Source: JBGPHT01 sp041484525
GTDB taxonomy: Bacteria > Acidobacteriota > Terriglobia > Bryobacterales > Bryobacteraceae
Assembly: GCA_041484525.1 (NCBI GenBank)
Contig: JBGPHT010000005.1
Location: 42,839 to 106,838 of the forward strand
Direction: 5' to 3'
DNA: 64,000 nucleotides
Below the pieces are notes generated by a model. It worked only from the letters and a program-made list of their open reading frames with translations, was not told the origin of the DNA and ran no database searches. A program made the position numbers and the translations under genes. Shown here one piece after another: positions 26,947-34,722 of the stretch; positions within the stretch are counted from its first letter, which is position 1; each line of letters opens with the position of its first letter.

Positions 26947-26958
26947 TCTCACTCGATA

Positions 26959-29900
26959 TCAAAAAATGAACTTCAGGGCAAACTGCATCAATCGCGGCGG
27001 CGCGGCAGTGAAGATCTTCCCGAAGTTGGCCGAGTTCAAGTCAGCCACGGGAAGTCCGAAGTTCGGATGATTGACGGTATTGAATGACTCCGCACGGAAT
27101 TGCAGACGGGCCGTTTCCTTGAGAGCGAAGGTACGGGTCAACGACAGATCGAGGTTGGTGAGCGCGGGACCTCGCGCAATGTTCCGGCCTGCGTTGCCGA
27201 ACTGGCCGGCTTGCGTCTGCGGATTCAAACGTTGAAACGCGGATGGGCTCAGCCACTGATCCACGGTATGCGGCCCGCCGTTGGGATCGCCCACCACGTC
27301 GGGGCGGCTGGCGGCAAACCCGGAAATCGGCGGGCTGTTGGCCTGCAGAGACACGTTCGTCGAATCCGACACCGTGAAAGGCGTGGGCGAATTGTGCATG
27401 GCAATGGCGTTCAGTTGCCACCCGCCCGCCAAGGCTCGAAGCGCGCGCGAAGCGCTCTGTGGGATCTGCGGCTCCCAACTGCCGCTCGCTACAACGCGCT
27501 GGCGCGCATCGAAGAGAGAGGGGCCGTGCTCCGCGGCCAGATTGAAAGGATGCTGCGCCAGATCATTTTCGCCGGCCAATGGTTTCGCCGAGGAACCGGA
27601 GAGGTTCATCGACGACAGGTAGTCGAGCGACTTCGAGTACCAGTAAGAGACGTTGAATCCGAAACCCGAAGCATAGCGGCGCGAGATACTCGCCTGCCCC
27701 GCGTGGTACGTCGAGTTCGTGATGTCCGACAACAGACCGATGGTCGAGAAATCGCAGGTCCCGCCGTTTGAGGGGCAGTTCCCATAGATTCTGCGGGCGT
27801 CGGCGTTTTGAGCGGTGGCGCCGGGTCCGTAGACGGCGGGATCAGCCTCGACATTTCGGGGCAGATGCGTCCCCTTCGCTCCCACGTAGCGGACTTCCAC
27901 CAAATACCGTGCGAATAACAGGCCCTGAATGCCGAGATTCCAATCCTGTGCATAGGGCGGCTTGGCGGTTGGGTCGATTCCAAAAACTGTGGACGGCCTG
28001 ACGAAGCTGTTCGGAGCCGGATAGACGCGCCCGGCGAAGGGGTCGGCAAAGTTGAGCCCGGCTCCGCTGTATTGGTTGAACTGGGCCCAGGGCAGGGAAC
28101 TCACGGGTGCCTGAGGCGCCGTGCCGGCGCCGTTCTGGAACTGATCGTAGAAAATGCCGTAGCTCGACCGGATGGACCATTGGCCCTGCCCGGTCGGGTC
28201 CCACGCAAAACCGATGCGCGGCACAAAGCCGTTGTAGCTTTGCGCGATGCCCGGGCCGATACCGGGGTCGCCCGGAAACACGAGGCCTTTGGGCGCACCG
28301 GCCATCACCTGCGATTGGACGCCGGGCACGAAGCCATTCAGCCGGTCGCGAATCTCGCGGATGGGATTGAGGCGCTCGTAGCGGATGCCGTAATTAATGG
28401 TGAAACGTTTCGTAGCGCGCCACTCGTCCTGTGCATAACCGCTGAGATTCCAGATGCGCAACCCGCGATGAAAGTCGCCCAGCCCTTGATAGAACGTCAC
28501 CGGCGCGCCCAGCAGCAGGTTCGCGATGGCGTTGTTGGTGGGGAATGTCGAGGCGAACACGAAAAAGGCATTGGGCGCGATCGCCTGGAACATGTTGATC
28601 TGCGTACGCAGGAATCCGCCGCCGAATTTCAGTGAGTGTGCGCCGCGCACCCAGGAGAGTCCATCCTGAATCTCGTAACTGTTCTGCGCCGAAACCCTGG
28701 GGCCGGTGATCGCGCCGCCGATCGGCGAATAGCCGCTGATATTGAAGAAGGGCGGCCCCTGGCCCAAGTCCGAAGCTGAGTCGAAGTTGAAGCCCAGATT
28801 TCGCGGCGTAGTACGGTTGAGCCGTTTGTCGAAATCGAAAAGGTGGCGGAAGAACGTCGCGCGCAGGGAGTTGCTCATCGACGCTGTGAAGAGGTGCGTG
28901 CTCGCGAGCACCGCCGCATGCGTCGTGATATCGTCGCGCGTGGGGAAGCCCGGCACGTCGGTGCCGCGCACCGAGACCGGATTGATATCGTAGCCGCCCG
29001 AATAGGAGTAGCGCGCAAAAAGCTGATCCTTCGCCGAAGCATTGAAGTCGATGCGTCCGCCGGCCTGGTCGAAGAAGTTCGTGCCCACCACCGTGGCCCG
29101 ATAGATGGACGGCGAAATGTTGGCCGGCAGATACATTGCGATAACATTGAGCGCCACCGGGTTGATGGCGGGCGCGGGAATCTTATTGTCGGGGAAGGGA
29201 ACACCGCCCGCCGCGAAGTCGATCAGGGGCGTCCCGAGGCCCGAAAAATCGCCGGTTCGCTGCTGCGCCGTGGGCACGGTCGCCGAATTGGTGACTCCCT
29301 GCTTGTTGCGAAAGCCCTCGTAGTAGCCGAAGAAAAAGAGCCGGTCATTTTTTACCGGACCGCCTACCGTACCGCCAAACTGGTTCTGCTTGAGAGGTTC
29401 CACCTTCTGCGAAAAGAAATTACGCGCGTCCAATTTGTCGTTGCGCAGGAACTCGTAGAGAGTGCCGTGGTACTGATTTCCCCCGCCGCGCGTCACCACG
29501 CTGGTGGTCGCGCCGCTGGTGCCGCCGTACTCGGGCGGCGCGCTCTGCGTAAGGATGCGGAATTCGGCGATGGCGTCCACCGGCGTCTTGAGCGCATAGC
29601 CGCCATCCATGCGATTAATATTCTGCGCTCCGTCGAGCAGGTAGAGGTTGGACTCAGGCCGCATTCCGTTTACCGTGTAGGCCTGGCCTTGGCGCAGCGT
29701 CCCTCCGCCCGTCACCACGCCCGCAGTCAACGGCGCTACGCCGGTTTGCAGCAGCCCCAATTGCGTGAAGGTGCGCCCGTTCAACGGCAGGTCGACGACC
29801 TCGCGGCCGCTGACCACCTTGCCTAACGTGTTGGTGGACGAGTCCACCACAGACGCATCGCCGCTAACGGTGACGGCCTCCTGCACCGATGCCAGTTCCA

Positions 29901-30222
29901 GTTGGACGTCCACGCGGAGAGTCTGGCTGACGTTGACCTGGATCGGCTGGCGAACGTATCGCGCAAAATTCGGCGCATCTACCGTGAGACTGTACTGTCC
30001 TACCGGCAACAGCGGGAGTCGAAAGAGCCCGCTCGGCGACGTCAGAACTTCAACTGTGAAACCGGTGTCGAGATTCTTCGCCGAGACTCGCGCAGCGGAG
30101 ATTCCGCCCGAAGACTTGTCCGCGATTTGTCCTTCGATGACGCCCCTCGGGTCCTGTCCCTTCGATACAAACGGCGTGAAAAAACACACGAGCAACACGA
30201 GTAAAGCGGAAGGCGGTTTCAT
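26959..30222 (-). CDS. Oar-like TonB-dependent outer-membrane receptor with carboxypeptidase-regulatory domain
   Basis: A protein of about 1087 residues. The start is set at ATG 30222 because the signal peptide MKPPSALLVLLVCFFTPFVS begins there; the longer frame adds 20 unlikely residues. After the leader comes a carboxypeptidase-regulatory-like Ig fold (GVIEGQIADKSSGGISAARV). The plug domain follows (VVDLPLNGRTFTQLGLLQTG, then YTVNGMRPESNLYLLDGAQN), and then a large beta-barrel ending in aromatic LMQFALKFIF, the expected outer-membrane C-terminus. This family is greatly expanded in Acidobacteria and is thought to import glycans or other large ligands. Six bases or more separate it from the selenoprotein gene, so it may head the transcript. 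Confidence 0.92.
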   Translation of the reverse strand: MKPPSALLVLLVCFFTPFVSKGQDPRGVIEGQIADKSSGGISAARVSAKNLDTGFTVEVLTSPSGLFRLPLLPVGQYSLTVDAPNFARYVRQPIQVNVSQTLRVDVQLELASVQEAVTVSGDASVVDSSTNTLGKVVSGREVVDLPLNGRTFTQLGLLQTGVAPLTAGVVTGGGTLRQGQAYTVNGMRPESNLYLLDGAQNINRMDGGYALKTPVDAIAEFRILTQSAPPEYGGTSGATTSVVTRGGGNQYHGTLYEFLRNDKLDARNFFSQKVEPLKQNQFGGTVGGPVKNDRLFFFGYYEGFRNKQGVTNSATVPTAQQRTGDFSGLGTPLIDFAAGGVPFPDNKIPAPAINPVALNVIAMYLPANISPSIYRATVVGTNFFDQAGGRIDFNASAKDQLFARYSYSGGYDINPVSVRGTDVPGFPTRDDITTHAAVLASTHLFTASMSNSLRATFFRHLFDFDKRLNRTTPRNLGFNFDSASDLGQGPPFFNISGYSPIGGAITGPRVSAQNSYEIQDGLSWVRGAHSLKFGGGFLRTQINMFQAIAPNAFFVFASTFPTNNAIANLLLGAPVTFYQGLGDFHRGLRIWNLSGYAQDEWRATKRFTINYGIRYERLNPIREIRDRLNGFVPGVQSQVMAGAPKGLVFPGDPGIGPGIAQSYNGFVPRIGFAWDPTGQGQWSIRSSYGIFYDQFQNGAGTAPQAPVSSLPWAQFNQYSGAGLNFADPFAGRVYPAPNSFVRPSTVFGIDPTAKPPYAQDWNLGIQGLLFARYLVEVRYVGAKGTHLPRNVEADPAVYGPGATAQNADARRIYGNCPSNGGTCDFSTIGLLSDITNSTYHAGQASISRRYASGFGFNVSYWYSKSLDYLSSMNLSGSSAKPLAGENDLAQHPFNLAAEHGPSLFDARQRVVASGSWEPQIPQSASRALRALAGGWQLNAIAMHNSPTPFTVSDSTNVSLQANSPPISGFAASRPDVVGDPNGGPHTVDQWLSPSAFQRLNPQTQAGQFGNAGRNIARGPALTNLDLSLTRTFALKETARLQFRAESFNTVNHPNFGLPVADLNSANFGKIFTAAPPRLMQFALKFIF

Positions 30223-30334
30223 TAACGGCACCCAGCAGTCACAATGCGGATCAAGGCTACAGGAAGTGATCGAACGGAGCAATAGTAAGAATCTATTAGC
30301 CTGGCGCCGTCAAAAAGACTACCGAAAATACCTC

Positions 30335-30363
30335 TTGACACCAATCGCAAATTGCAATATATT
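30335..30363 (+). promoter_or_regulatory. Sigma-70-type promoter for the second PspA operon
   Basis: TTGACA at 30335-30340 and TATATT at 30358-30363 are separated by exactly 17 bases, an almost perfect housekeeping promoter. It lies 97 bases upstream of the first operon ATG (30460) in the 237-base divergent gap with the TonB receptor gene. The spacer and -10 box are overlapped by a pair of direct repeats. Confidence 0.75.
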
Positions 30364-30381
30364 AATCGCAGATTGCAATAT
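30343..30381 (+). repeat. Two 18-bp direct repeats overlapping the promoter (candidate operator)
   Basis: AATCGCAAATTGCAATAT (30343-30360) and AATCGCAGATTGCAATAT (30364-30381) differ at one base and start 21 bases apart, two helical turns. Each contains the palindrome ATTGCAAT. They cover the spacer, the -10 box and the expected transcription start, the position of a repressor operator with two half-sites on the same DNA face. Confidence 0.7.
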
Positions 30382-30459
30382 TACTTGGCCGGCAACCCGA
30401 ACCAAGGAACACGACGCTCCGAGAAAGCGTATCGTAAAGGGAGTAATCTGCCAAACACT

Positions 30460-30882
30460 ATGACCACGACGACGACCACGCCCCAACTGGGGCAGATTCA
30501 CGCGCTCCTGGCCGAAAACGGATACGAGGTCACCGAGCCGGGACCCGAAACACTCCGCATCCGGGAAGTCGATAGCGGCGTCACCCTGAAGGCTGTCCTC
30601 GAGGGCGACATCCTCTTCTTCTCGCTCACCTGCACGGTGGTGCCGCGCTCCGCCATCACGCCCGACATCACGGCGCGAATGCTGGCGGCCGACAATGGCA
30701 TCTCCACCTCGCACTTCCATCTCTACGACGCCGGAAGCGGCAACGTGGCGGTCACCCTCAACAATTTCTGCAAGCTGCAGGATATGGGCCCGGACGATGC
30801 AGACGACATCCTGTCCTGCGTCCACTTCCTGCTGGTCGATGTTCTCACTGCGCGGCGCCTGGTCGGCGACCTGCATTCCTAA
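30460..30882 (+). CDS. Small YjfI/DUF2170-like cytoplasmic protein of a PspA operon
   Basis: A 140-residue soluble protein; ATG 30460 is preferred to earlier in-frame codons because they fall in the promoter region. The N-terminus is a run of threonines. The fold looks alpha/beta (LGQIHALLAENGYEVTEPGP, LKAVLEGDILFFSLTCTVVP, ITARMLAADNGISTSHFHLY). Size, position directly before PspA and the general pattern recall YjfI (DUF2170) of the E. coli yjfIJKL PspA-like operon, or a YbjN-like fold, but this is a weak resemblance judged by eye. A regulatory or chaperone-like role for PspA is possible. Confidence 0.7.
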   Translation: MTTTTTTPQLGQIHALLAENGYEVTEPGPETLRIREVDSGVTLKAVLEGDILFFSLTCTVVPRSAITPDITARMLAADNGISTSHFHLYDAGSGNVAVTLNNFCKLQDMGPDDADDILSCVHFLLVDVLTARRLVGDLHS

Positions 30883-30898
30883 GGAGGAGCAAACGTAT

Positions 30899-31687
30899 AT
30901 GGCATTTCTATCCGATCTATTCGGCCGGGCCGGCCGTGTCGCTCGCGGTCAGGTCAATCACAGCGTCGATGCCTTGGAGGACGCCACCTTCGAGGCCACA
31001 GTCAAGCAGACCGTCGCCGATATGCGCACCGAGCTCAATCGCGTGGTGCAGGCTTCCGCCATGGCGATGAGCAACTACAATCGCCTCGACGCCGAATACC
31101 AGAAGTATGTGCGGCAGTCGCAGGAGTGGAAAGACCGCGCCAGCCTGGCGCTCGACGCGGGCAACGAAGACCTGGCGCGCAAAGCGCTCGCCAAGAAGAC
31201 CGAGTGCGACCAGCAGGTAACGTCCATGCAACTGGCCGTGAAGCAGGCGCAGGAGACCAGTGAGAAGTTGAAGCAGCAGGTGGGCGAGCTCAAGCGCAAG
31301 ATCGACGAGGGAGACCGCACCGCCACCACGCTGGTGGCGCGCAAGAATGCCGCCATGGCGCAACGCAAGGTTTCAGAAGCCATGGCCGGAGTGGGCAACG
31401 CCGACAACGCCTTTTCCCAGCTCAACCGGTTCGAGGAAAGCGTCGCCAAGGAAGAAGCTACCGCCAAGGCGTTCGACGAGCTGGCCTCCGCCGGCAAAGA
31501 CGACGACCTCGAAAAGCAATTCGCTGCGCTCGGCAATCACGGAGTTGACGCCGAACTAGCCGCCCTCAAAGCGGAACGCAGCGGCGGTGCTCGCAAGCCC
31601 GCTCCGCCCGAGATGCCGAAATCGTTGGCCGCGCCCTCGACATCGGTTTCGACCGGGATCGGGAGCGGTGAAAAGGCCAACGCGTGA
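30899..31687 (+). CDS. PspA/IM30 family protein (second copy)
   Basis: A 263-residue PspA homologue. ATG 30899 is chosen because a strong Shine-Dalgarno sequence, AAGGAGGAG (30881-30889), stands before it. The longer upstream frame is a shadow of the preceding gene. It starts MAFLSDLFGRAGRVARGQVN, with an amphipathic first helix, then DALEDATFEATVKQTVADMR, followed by coiled coil to about residue 225 and a Pro/Ser-rich tail. It is closer to the YjfJ type than to the copy at 12852-13583. The next gene overlaps its stop as GTGA. It probably coats the inner membrane under stress. Confidence 0.9.
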   Translation: MAFLSDLFGRAGRVARGQVNHSVDALEDATFEATVKQTVADMRTELNRVVQASAMAMSNYNRLDAEYQKYVRQSQEWKDRASLALDAGNEDLARKALAKKTECDQQVTSMQLAVKQAQETSEKLKQQVGELKRKIDEGDRTATTLVARKNAAMAQRKVSEAMAGVGNADNAFSQLNRFEESVAKEEATAKAFDELASAGKDDDLEKQFAALGNHGVDAELAALKAERSGGARKPAPPEMPKSLAAPSTSVSTGIGSGEKANA

Positions 31688-32307
31688 TCTGGCTCGCCAT
31701 CGTTGTGGTGATCGTGCTGCTGGGGGTGGTGCTGATGCAACTCTTCAAGAAACAACCGGTGGCCGCGTCCAACGCGCCCGTCCCGGACCTCGCCAACCTG
31801 AAAGTCACGGACGCCCGCGCCGGAGATGTTATCTCGATCTCCGGCGCCGGCGACAATCTGGAGGACCTCGATTTCACTACCGACCGCTCCACCAGCTTTA
31901 CTGCTGGCCGCACCTGGATCGAGCTGAGCGGTCCCTACCGCGAACGGCGTGCCGCGCTGCGCGTGGGCGGCGATGAAGAGGTCGAGGCCGCCATCCACTC
32001 CGACGCGAAGAAAATTACGCTCGAAGACCTGGGACTGTCGGAAGAGGATCTGGCCGATCTGGATTCGCGCCAGAACACCGCCGACAATTTCGAATTCGAT
32101 GGAAAGGTGTGGATGTACCGCCTGAGCCGCGAAGCCTTCGGGCAGCGCAACGATCAGGCACAACCCGCCGGATTCTATTACTGGGAATTCCAGGAGCAGG
32201 GTGGCAAGGATCTCCTCGCGATCCGCAAAGCCGAGGGGGAACCGTTCACCGTGACCCGCTACACCGGAGTTCCCGCAGGCAATATCACCGTCTACCGCGG
32301 CCGTTAG
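31684..32307 (+). CDS. DUF4178-like membrane-anchored protein
   Basis: A 207-residue protein that starts at GTG overlapping the pspA stop. One N-terminal transmembrane segment (WLAIVVVIVLLGVVLMQLF) anchors it. The soluble part follows the DUF4178 pattern: VTDARAGDVISISGAG near the start, the aromatic TWIEL, a central KKITLEDLGLSEEDLADLD, then GFYYWEFQEQGGKDLLAIRK and FTVTRYTGVPAGNITVYRG. DUF4178 proteins are recurrent partners of PspA-like proteins in comparative studies of PSP systems. The biochemical role is unknown. Confidence 0.78.
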   Translation: MIWLAIVVVIVLLGVVLMQLFKKQPVAASNAPVPDLANLKVTDARAGDVISISGAGDNLEDLDFTTDRSTSFTAGRTWIELSGPYRERRAALRVGGDEEVEAAIHSDAKKITLEDLGLSEEDLADLDSRQNTADNFEFDGKVWMYRLSREAFGQRNDQAQPAGFYYWEFQEQGGKDLLAIRKAEGEPFTVTRYTGVPAGNITVYRGR

Positions 32308-32361
32308 GCACAGAGCCGCGACCGTGGCTGCGATTGGTTGGATGAAGAACGAAGCGTCTCT

Positions 32362-33903
32362 ATGAACAAATCAACGCTCCGAGTCCTTGCAGTTGTTTTG
32401 ACTGTCGTGCTCATCGTCCTGCTGGCGGTGGCTCTGGACCGGCTCCCCTCGAGTGTGCGCGCCCAGATCGCCTCCGAGCGGACGGCGCTGGCGGCCGCCG
32501 AAGCCCAGATCGAATCCGCGCAGGACGACGTCACCCGTCAGGTCCAATCCGACTCCGCGCTCTTCGAACATATCCCGGCCGCGACCCAATATCCACAACG
32601 TTTGGCGCAAGCCGGAATGGCGCTGCGCTCCGCCCAGCGCGACATGGACGAATTGGCGACGATCGAGAAATCCGGCCGCCACGGCGACGCCGAACGCGCC
32701 GAACGCCTCCTTTCCGACGAGCGCACCATCCGCACGCGGGCGCTCGTCCAGGCCAATGAGGTCAAGCAGGACGCCGCCCACTGGGTGGACCTGAAGAACC
32801 ACCTGCCGCAAACCGCCGCGCAGATGCAGGCGGATTACAACGCCATCCACGCATTCGATTTCGGATCGCTCGCCGCCGCCGTGCAGAAGGCGGAGACCGA
32901 TTGGCCGGAGAAGAAATCGGACCTCGAATCGCGCCTCGCGGCCGAGCGCTCATTGGTCGCATCGGCCGACGAGGCATGGCAATCCACCGCCGACGCCCGC
33001 CGCCAGGCCGCCGCGGGCAATGCCGTAGGACTCGACTACGGAGCGCTCTTCGGCGCCGCCGCCACGCTCCATTCCACCGCTGCTGATCTGCCTAAGCAGT
33101 CCGCCGAAGTCCAGTCGCTGACCGCCCAACTCTACAACTCGTGGGACAAGCTGCTGGTCGACATGGACGTTCGTGGCATCGGCACCGCGCGCGAGTACGA
33201 CCAGAAAGTTCGCACCATCACCACCGTCCATCCGGCCGGCACCACCAGCTCCGACGAGAAGTGGGTCACGGTGTCGAAGGGTTCCTACGATGCCATGCGC
33301 AACAACCTGGGCATGGCGATCGAACACAAGCCCGCTGGAAAGTACGATATCGAAGCCGAGCGCACCGCGCAGCCCGCCGGCTTTGCGTACATGGCGCCGC
33401 CCGGCCAGTCGAATCAATACGGCCACTGGGAGAACAGCGGCGGCCACAGTTTCTGGGTCTTCTACGGCCAGTACGCGCTGATGCGCGACCTGCTGTTCAA
33501 TCACAGTTATCGCGCCCCTGAGCCCTACGACTGGAACGGCTATCGCACGGCACAGCGCAGCGGCCAGACTTACTACGGCCACGATACCGATTCCGGTTCG
33601 GCTAAGTACGGCAGCCAGGGCGCCGAGACGCAGAAGACTTATTCCGGCAGCTCCTACGCCAAGGGCGGCGGCTTCCGAGACTCGCAGTATGCGTCGAAGA
33701 GCGGCTCGTATCGCGATTCGAAGTACGCTTCACCGGCCAGCCGCGACCCCAATGTCGACTCCAGCCCCAAGCGCTTCGGCAGCGGCAGCAGCCGTCCGGA
33801 GGAGCCGCACGTCGCGCCGCCTCCGCAGCGTTCCTACCGTCCGACGCCTTCGCGCCCGCCCGCCCGCAGCAGTCCCGGCCGCACTTTCGGTCGGCGTCGA
33901 TAG
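32362..33903 (+). CDS. Membrane-anchored coiled-coil protein with Ser/Gly/Tyr-rich repeat tail
   Basis: About 513 residues from ATG 32362 (a TTG eight codons earlier is possible). A transmembrane segment (VLAVVLTVVLIVLLAVAL) opens the protein, followed by roughly 230 residues of helical coiled coil (SSVRAQIASERTALAAAEAQ onwards). A globular middle part is rich in aromatic residues (YGHWENSGGHSFWVFYGQYA). The last about 110 residues are low complexity with two imperfect copies of a short repeat (GGGFRDSQYASKSG and SGSYRDSKYASPAS) and a Pro/Arg tail. The tail loosely recalls DUF1190/YgiB-type proteins that accompany YjfJ loci. It ends the second PspA operon, 54 bases after the DUF4178 gene. Confidence 0.78.
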   Translation: MNKSTLRVLAVVLTVVLIVLLAVALDRLPSSVRAQIASERTALAAAEAQIESAQDDVTRQVQSDSALFEHIPAATQYPQRLAQAGMALRSAQRDMDELATIEKSGRHGDAERAERLLSDERTIRTRALVQANEVKQDAAHWVDLKNHLPQTAAQMQADYNAIHAFDFGSLAAAVQKAETDWPEKKSDLESRLAAERSLVASADEAWQSTADARRQAAAGNAVGLDYGALFGAAATLHSTAADLPKQSAEVQSLTAQLYNSWDKLLVDMDVRGIGTAREYDQKVRTITTVHPAGTTSSDEKWVTVSKGSYDAMRNNLGMAIEHKPAGKYDIEAERTAQPAGFAYMAPPGQSNQYGHWENSGGHSFWVFYGQYALMRDLLFNHSYRAPEPYDWNGYRTAQRSGQTYYGHDTDSGSAKYGSQGAETQKTYSGSSYAKGGGFRDSQYASKSGSYRDSKYASPASRDPNVDSSPKRFGSGSSRPEEPHVAPPPQRSYRPTPSRPPARSSPGRTFGRRR

Positions 33904-34137
33904 CGGGCTTCAACGCCCCGACGTCGCCGCCGGATCCCGCGGCCGATTGGTGATAGCCCGTGCGGCTGCCGCGGCGCGTGCCCCCCATCATCGCTGTTCA
34001 GTATTGTGGCTTCGGCTCGCCTCGGCCGGAGTCGGTGTTGCGATCGGCTCCCGCATAGGTCAGCCGCTTCTTTGAAGTATTGGGCGGCGCGCTGCGCGCC
34101 GAGTTGCGCCGCCGCGGTAAGATCCAGCAGAGTACGG

Positions 34138-34168
34138 CAAGAGCCCCAATGGGAAGCGCCGGCTCTTG
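34138..34168. terminator. Hairpin between convergent operon end and H1-like gene
   Basis: CAAGAGCC (34138-34145) and GGCTCTTG (34161-34168) form a perfect 8-bp stem with a 15-base loop in the gap between the end of the PspA operon and the end of the convergent H1-like gene. No T-tract follows on either strand. The rest of this 277-base gap (33904-34180) holds no gene that I can support. Confidence 0.35.
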
Positions 34169-34180
34169 ATACTTTATGTA

Positions 34181-34501
34181 CTACGCCGCCTTCGCGGTCG
34201 TCTTCACCGCCGCCTTCCTGACTACTCTCTTACGTGCAGTCTTACGGGCGGTGGCTGGCTGCGTCGCTTCAGACTTCTTCTTATACTCAGCCCACCGTTT
34301 GCGTTGCGCTTCGCCTATTCTCTTTCGGGCGGAGGCACTCATCTTACGCCGTTTGCGTGGGGCGGGCGCCGACGTGACAGTCGGTCCACCATTCAGCATC
34401 TGCCGAAGCTCGGCAATCTTAGCGTTGATCCGCGTCTTTTGGGCGTCAAAGCCTTCAATAGCGGCAATCAGGATTTCGTGAGTCAGTTTTTGTGTCGGCA
34501 T
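34181..34501 (-). CDS. Small Lys/Arg/Ala-rich histone H1-like protein
   Basis: A 106-residue basic protein. ATG 34501 (MPTQKLTHEILIAAIEGFDA) is chosen over an earlier codon because the helical N-terminus starts there. Residues 1-35 form an amphipathic helix or coil. A linker is followed by PRKRRKMSASARKRIGEAQR and KRWAEYKKK, then a tail of alternating Lys/Arg/Ala/Thr (TARKTARKRVVRKAAVKTTA) like histone H1 or HU tails. Proteins with this KRRKMSASARKRI pattern are frequent in Acidobacteria and are presumed to bind DNA. The divergent 221-base gap to the next gene holds no other feature that I can support. Confidence 0.75.
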   Translation of the reverse strand: MPTQKLTHEILIAAIEGFDAQKTRINAKIAELRQMLNGGPTVTSAPAPRKRRKMSASARKRIGEAQRKRWAEYKKKSEATQPATARKTARKRVVRKAAVKTTAKAA

Positions 34502-34722
34502 TTGAGTTCTTGTCTCTTGTGGCGCTTCTCCCTTGTCTATACTAGACCACACTCGTCACACCTGTCATTACAGCACACTTTTGCCGAAAGACAGCATTCT
34601 CACCGTTGCCGTGAGTCTATGGCTTTGTTCCTGTACTTACCCACCACCCGGTGTTGGGGCAAGCGGTACACCTGACTCTATCAGGCTTCGTGCAATGTGA
34701 ATAAAATAGAAAAAGCACGCGC

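Noticed and set aside
33904..34180. Possible small gene between the PspA operon and the H1-like gene
   Set aside because: The open frames there have no ribosome site, no recognisable domain and skewed composition.
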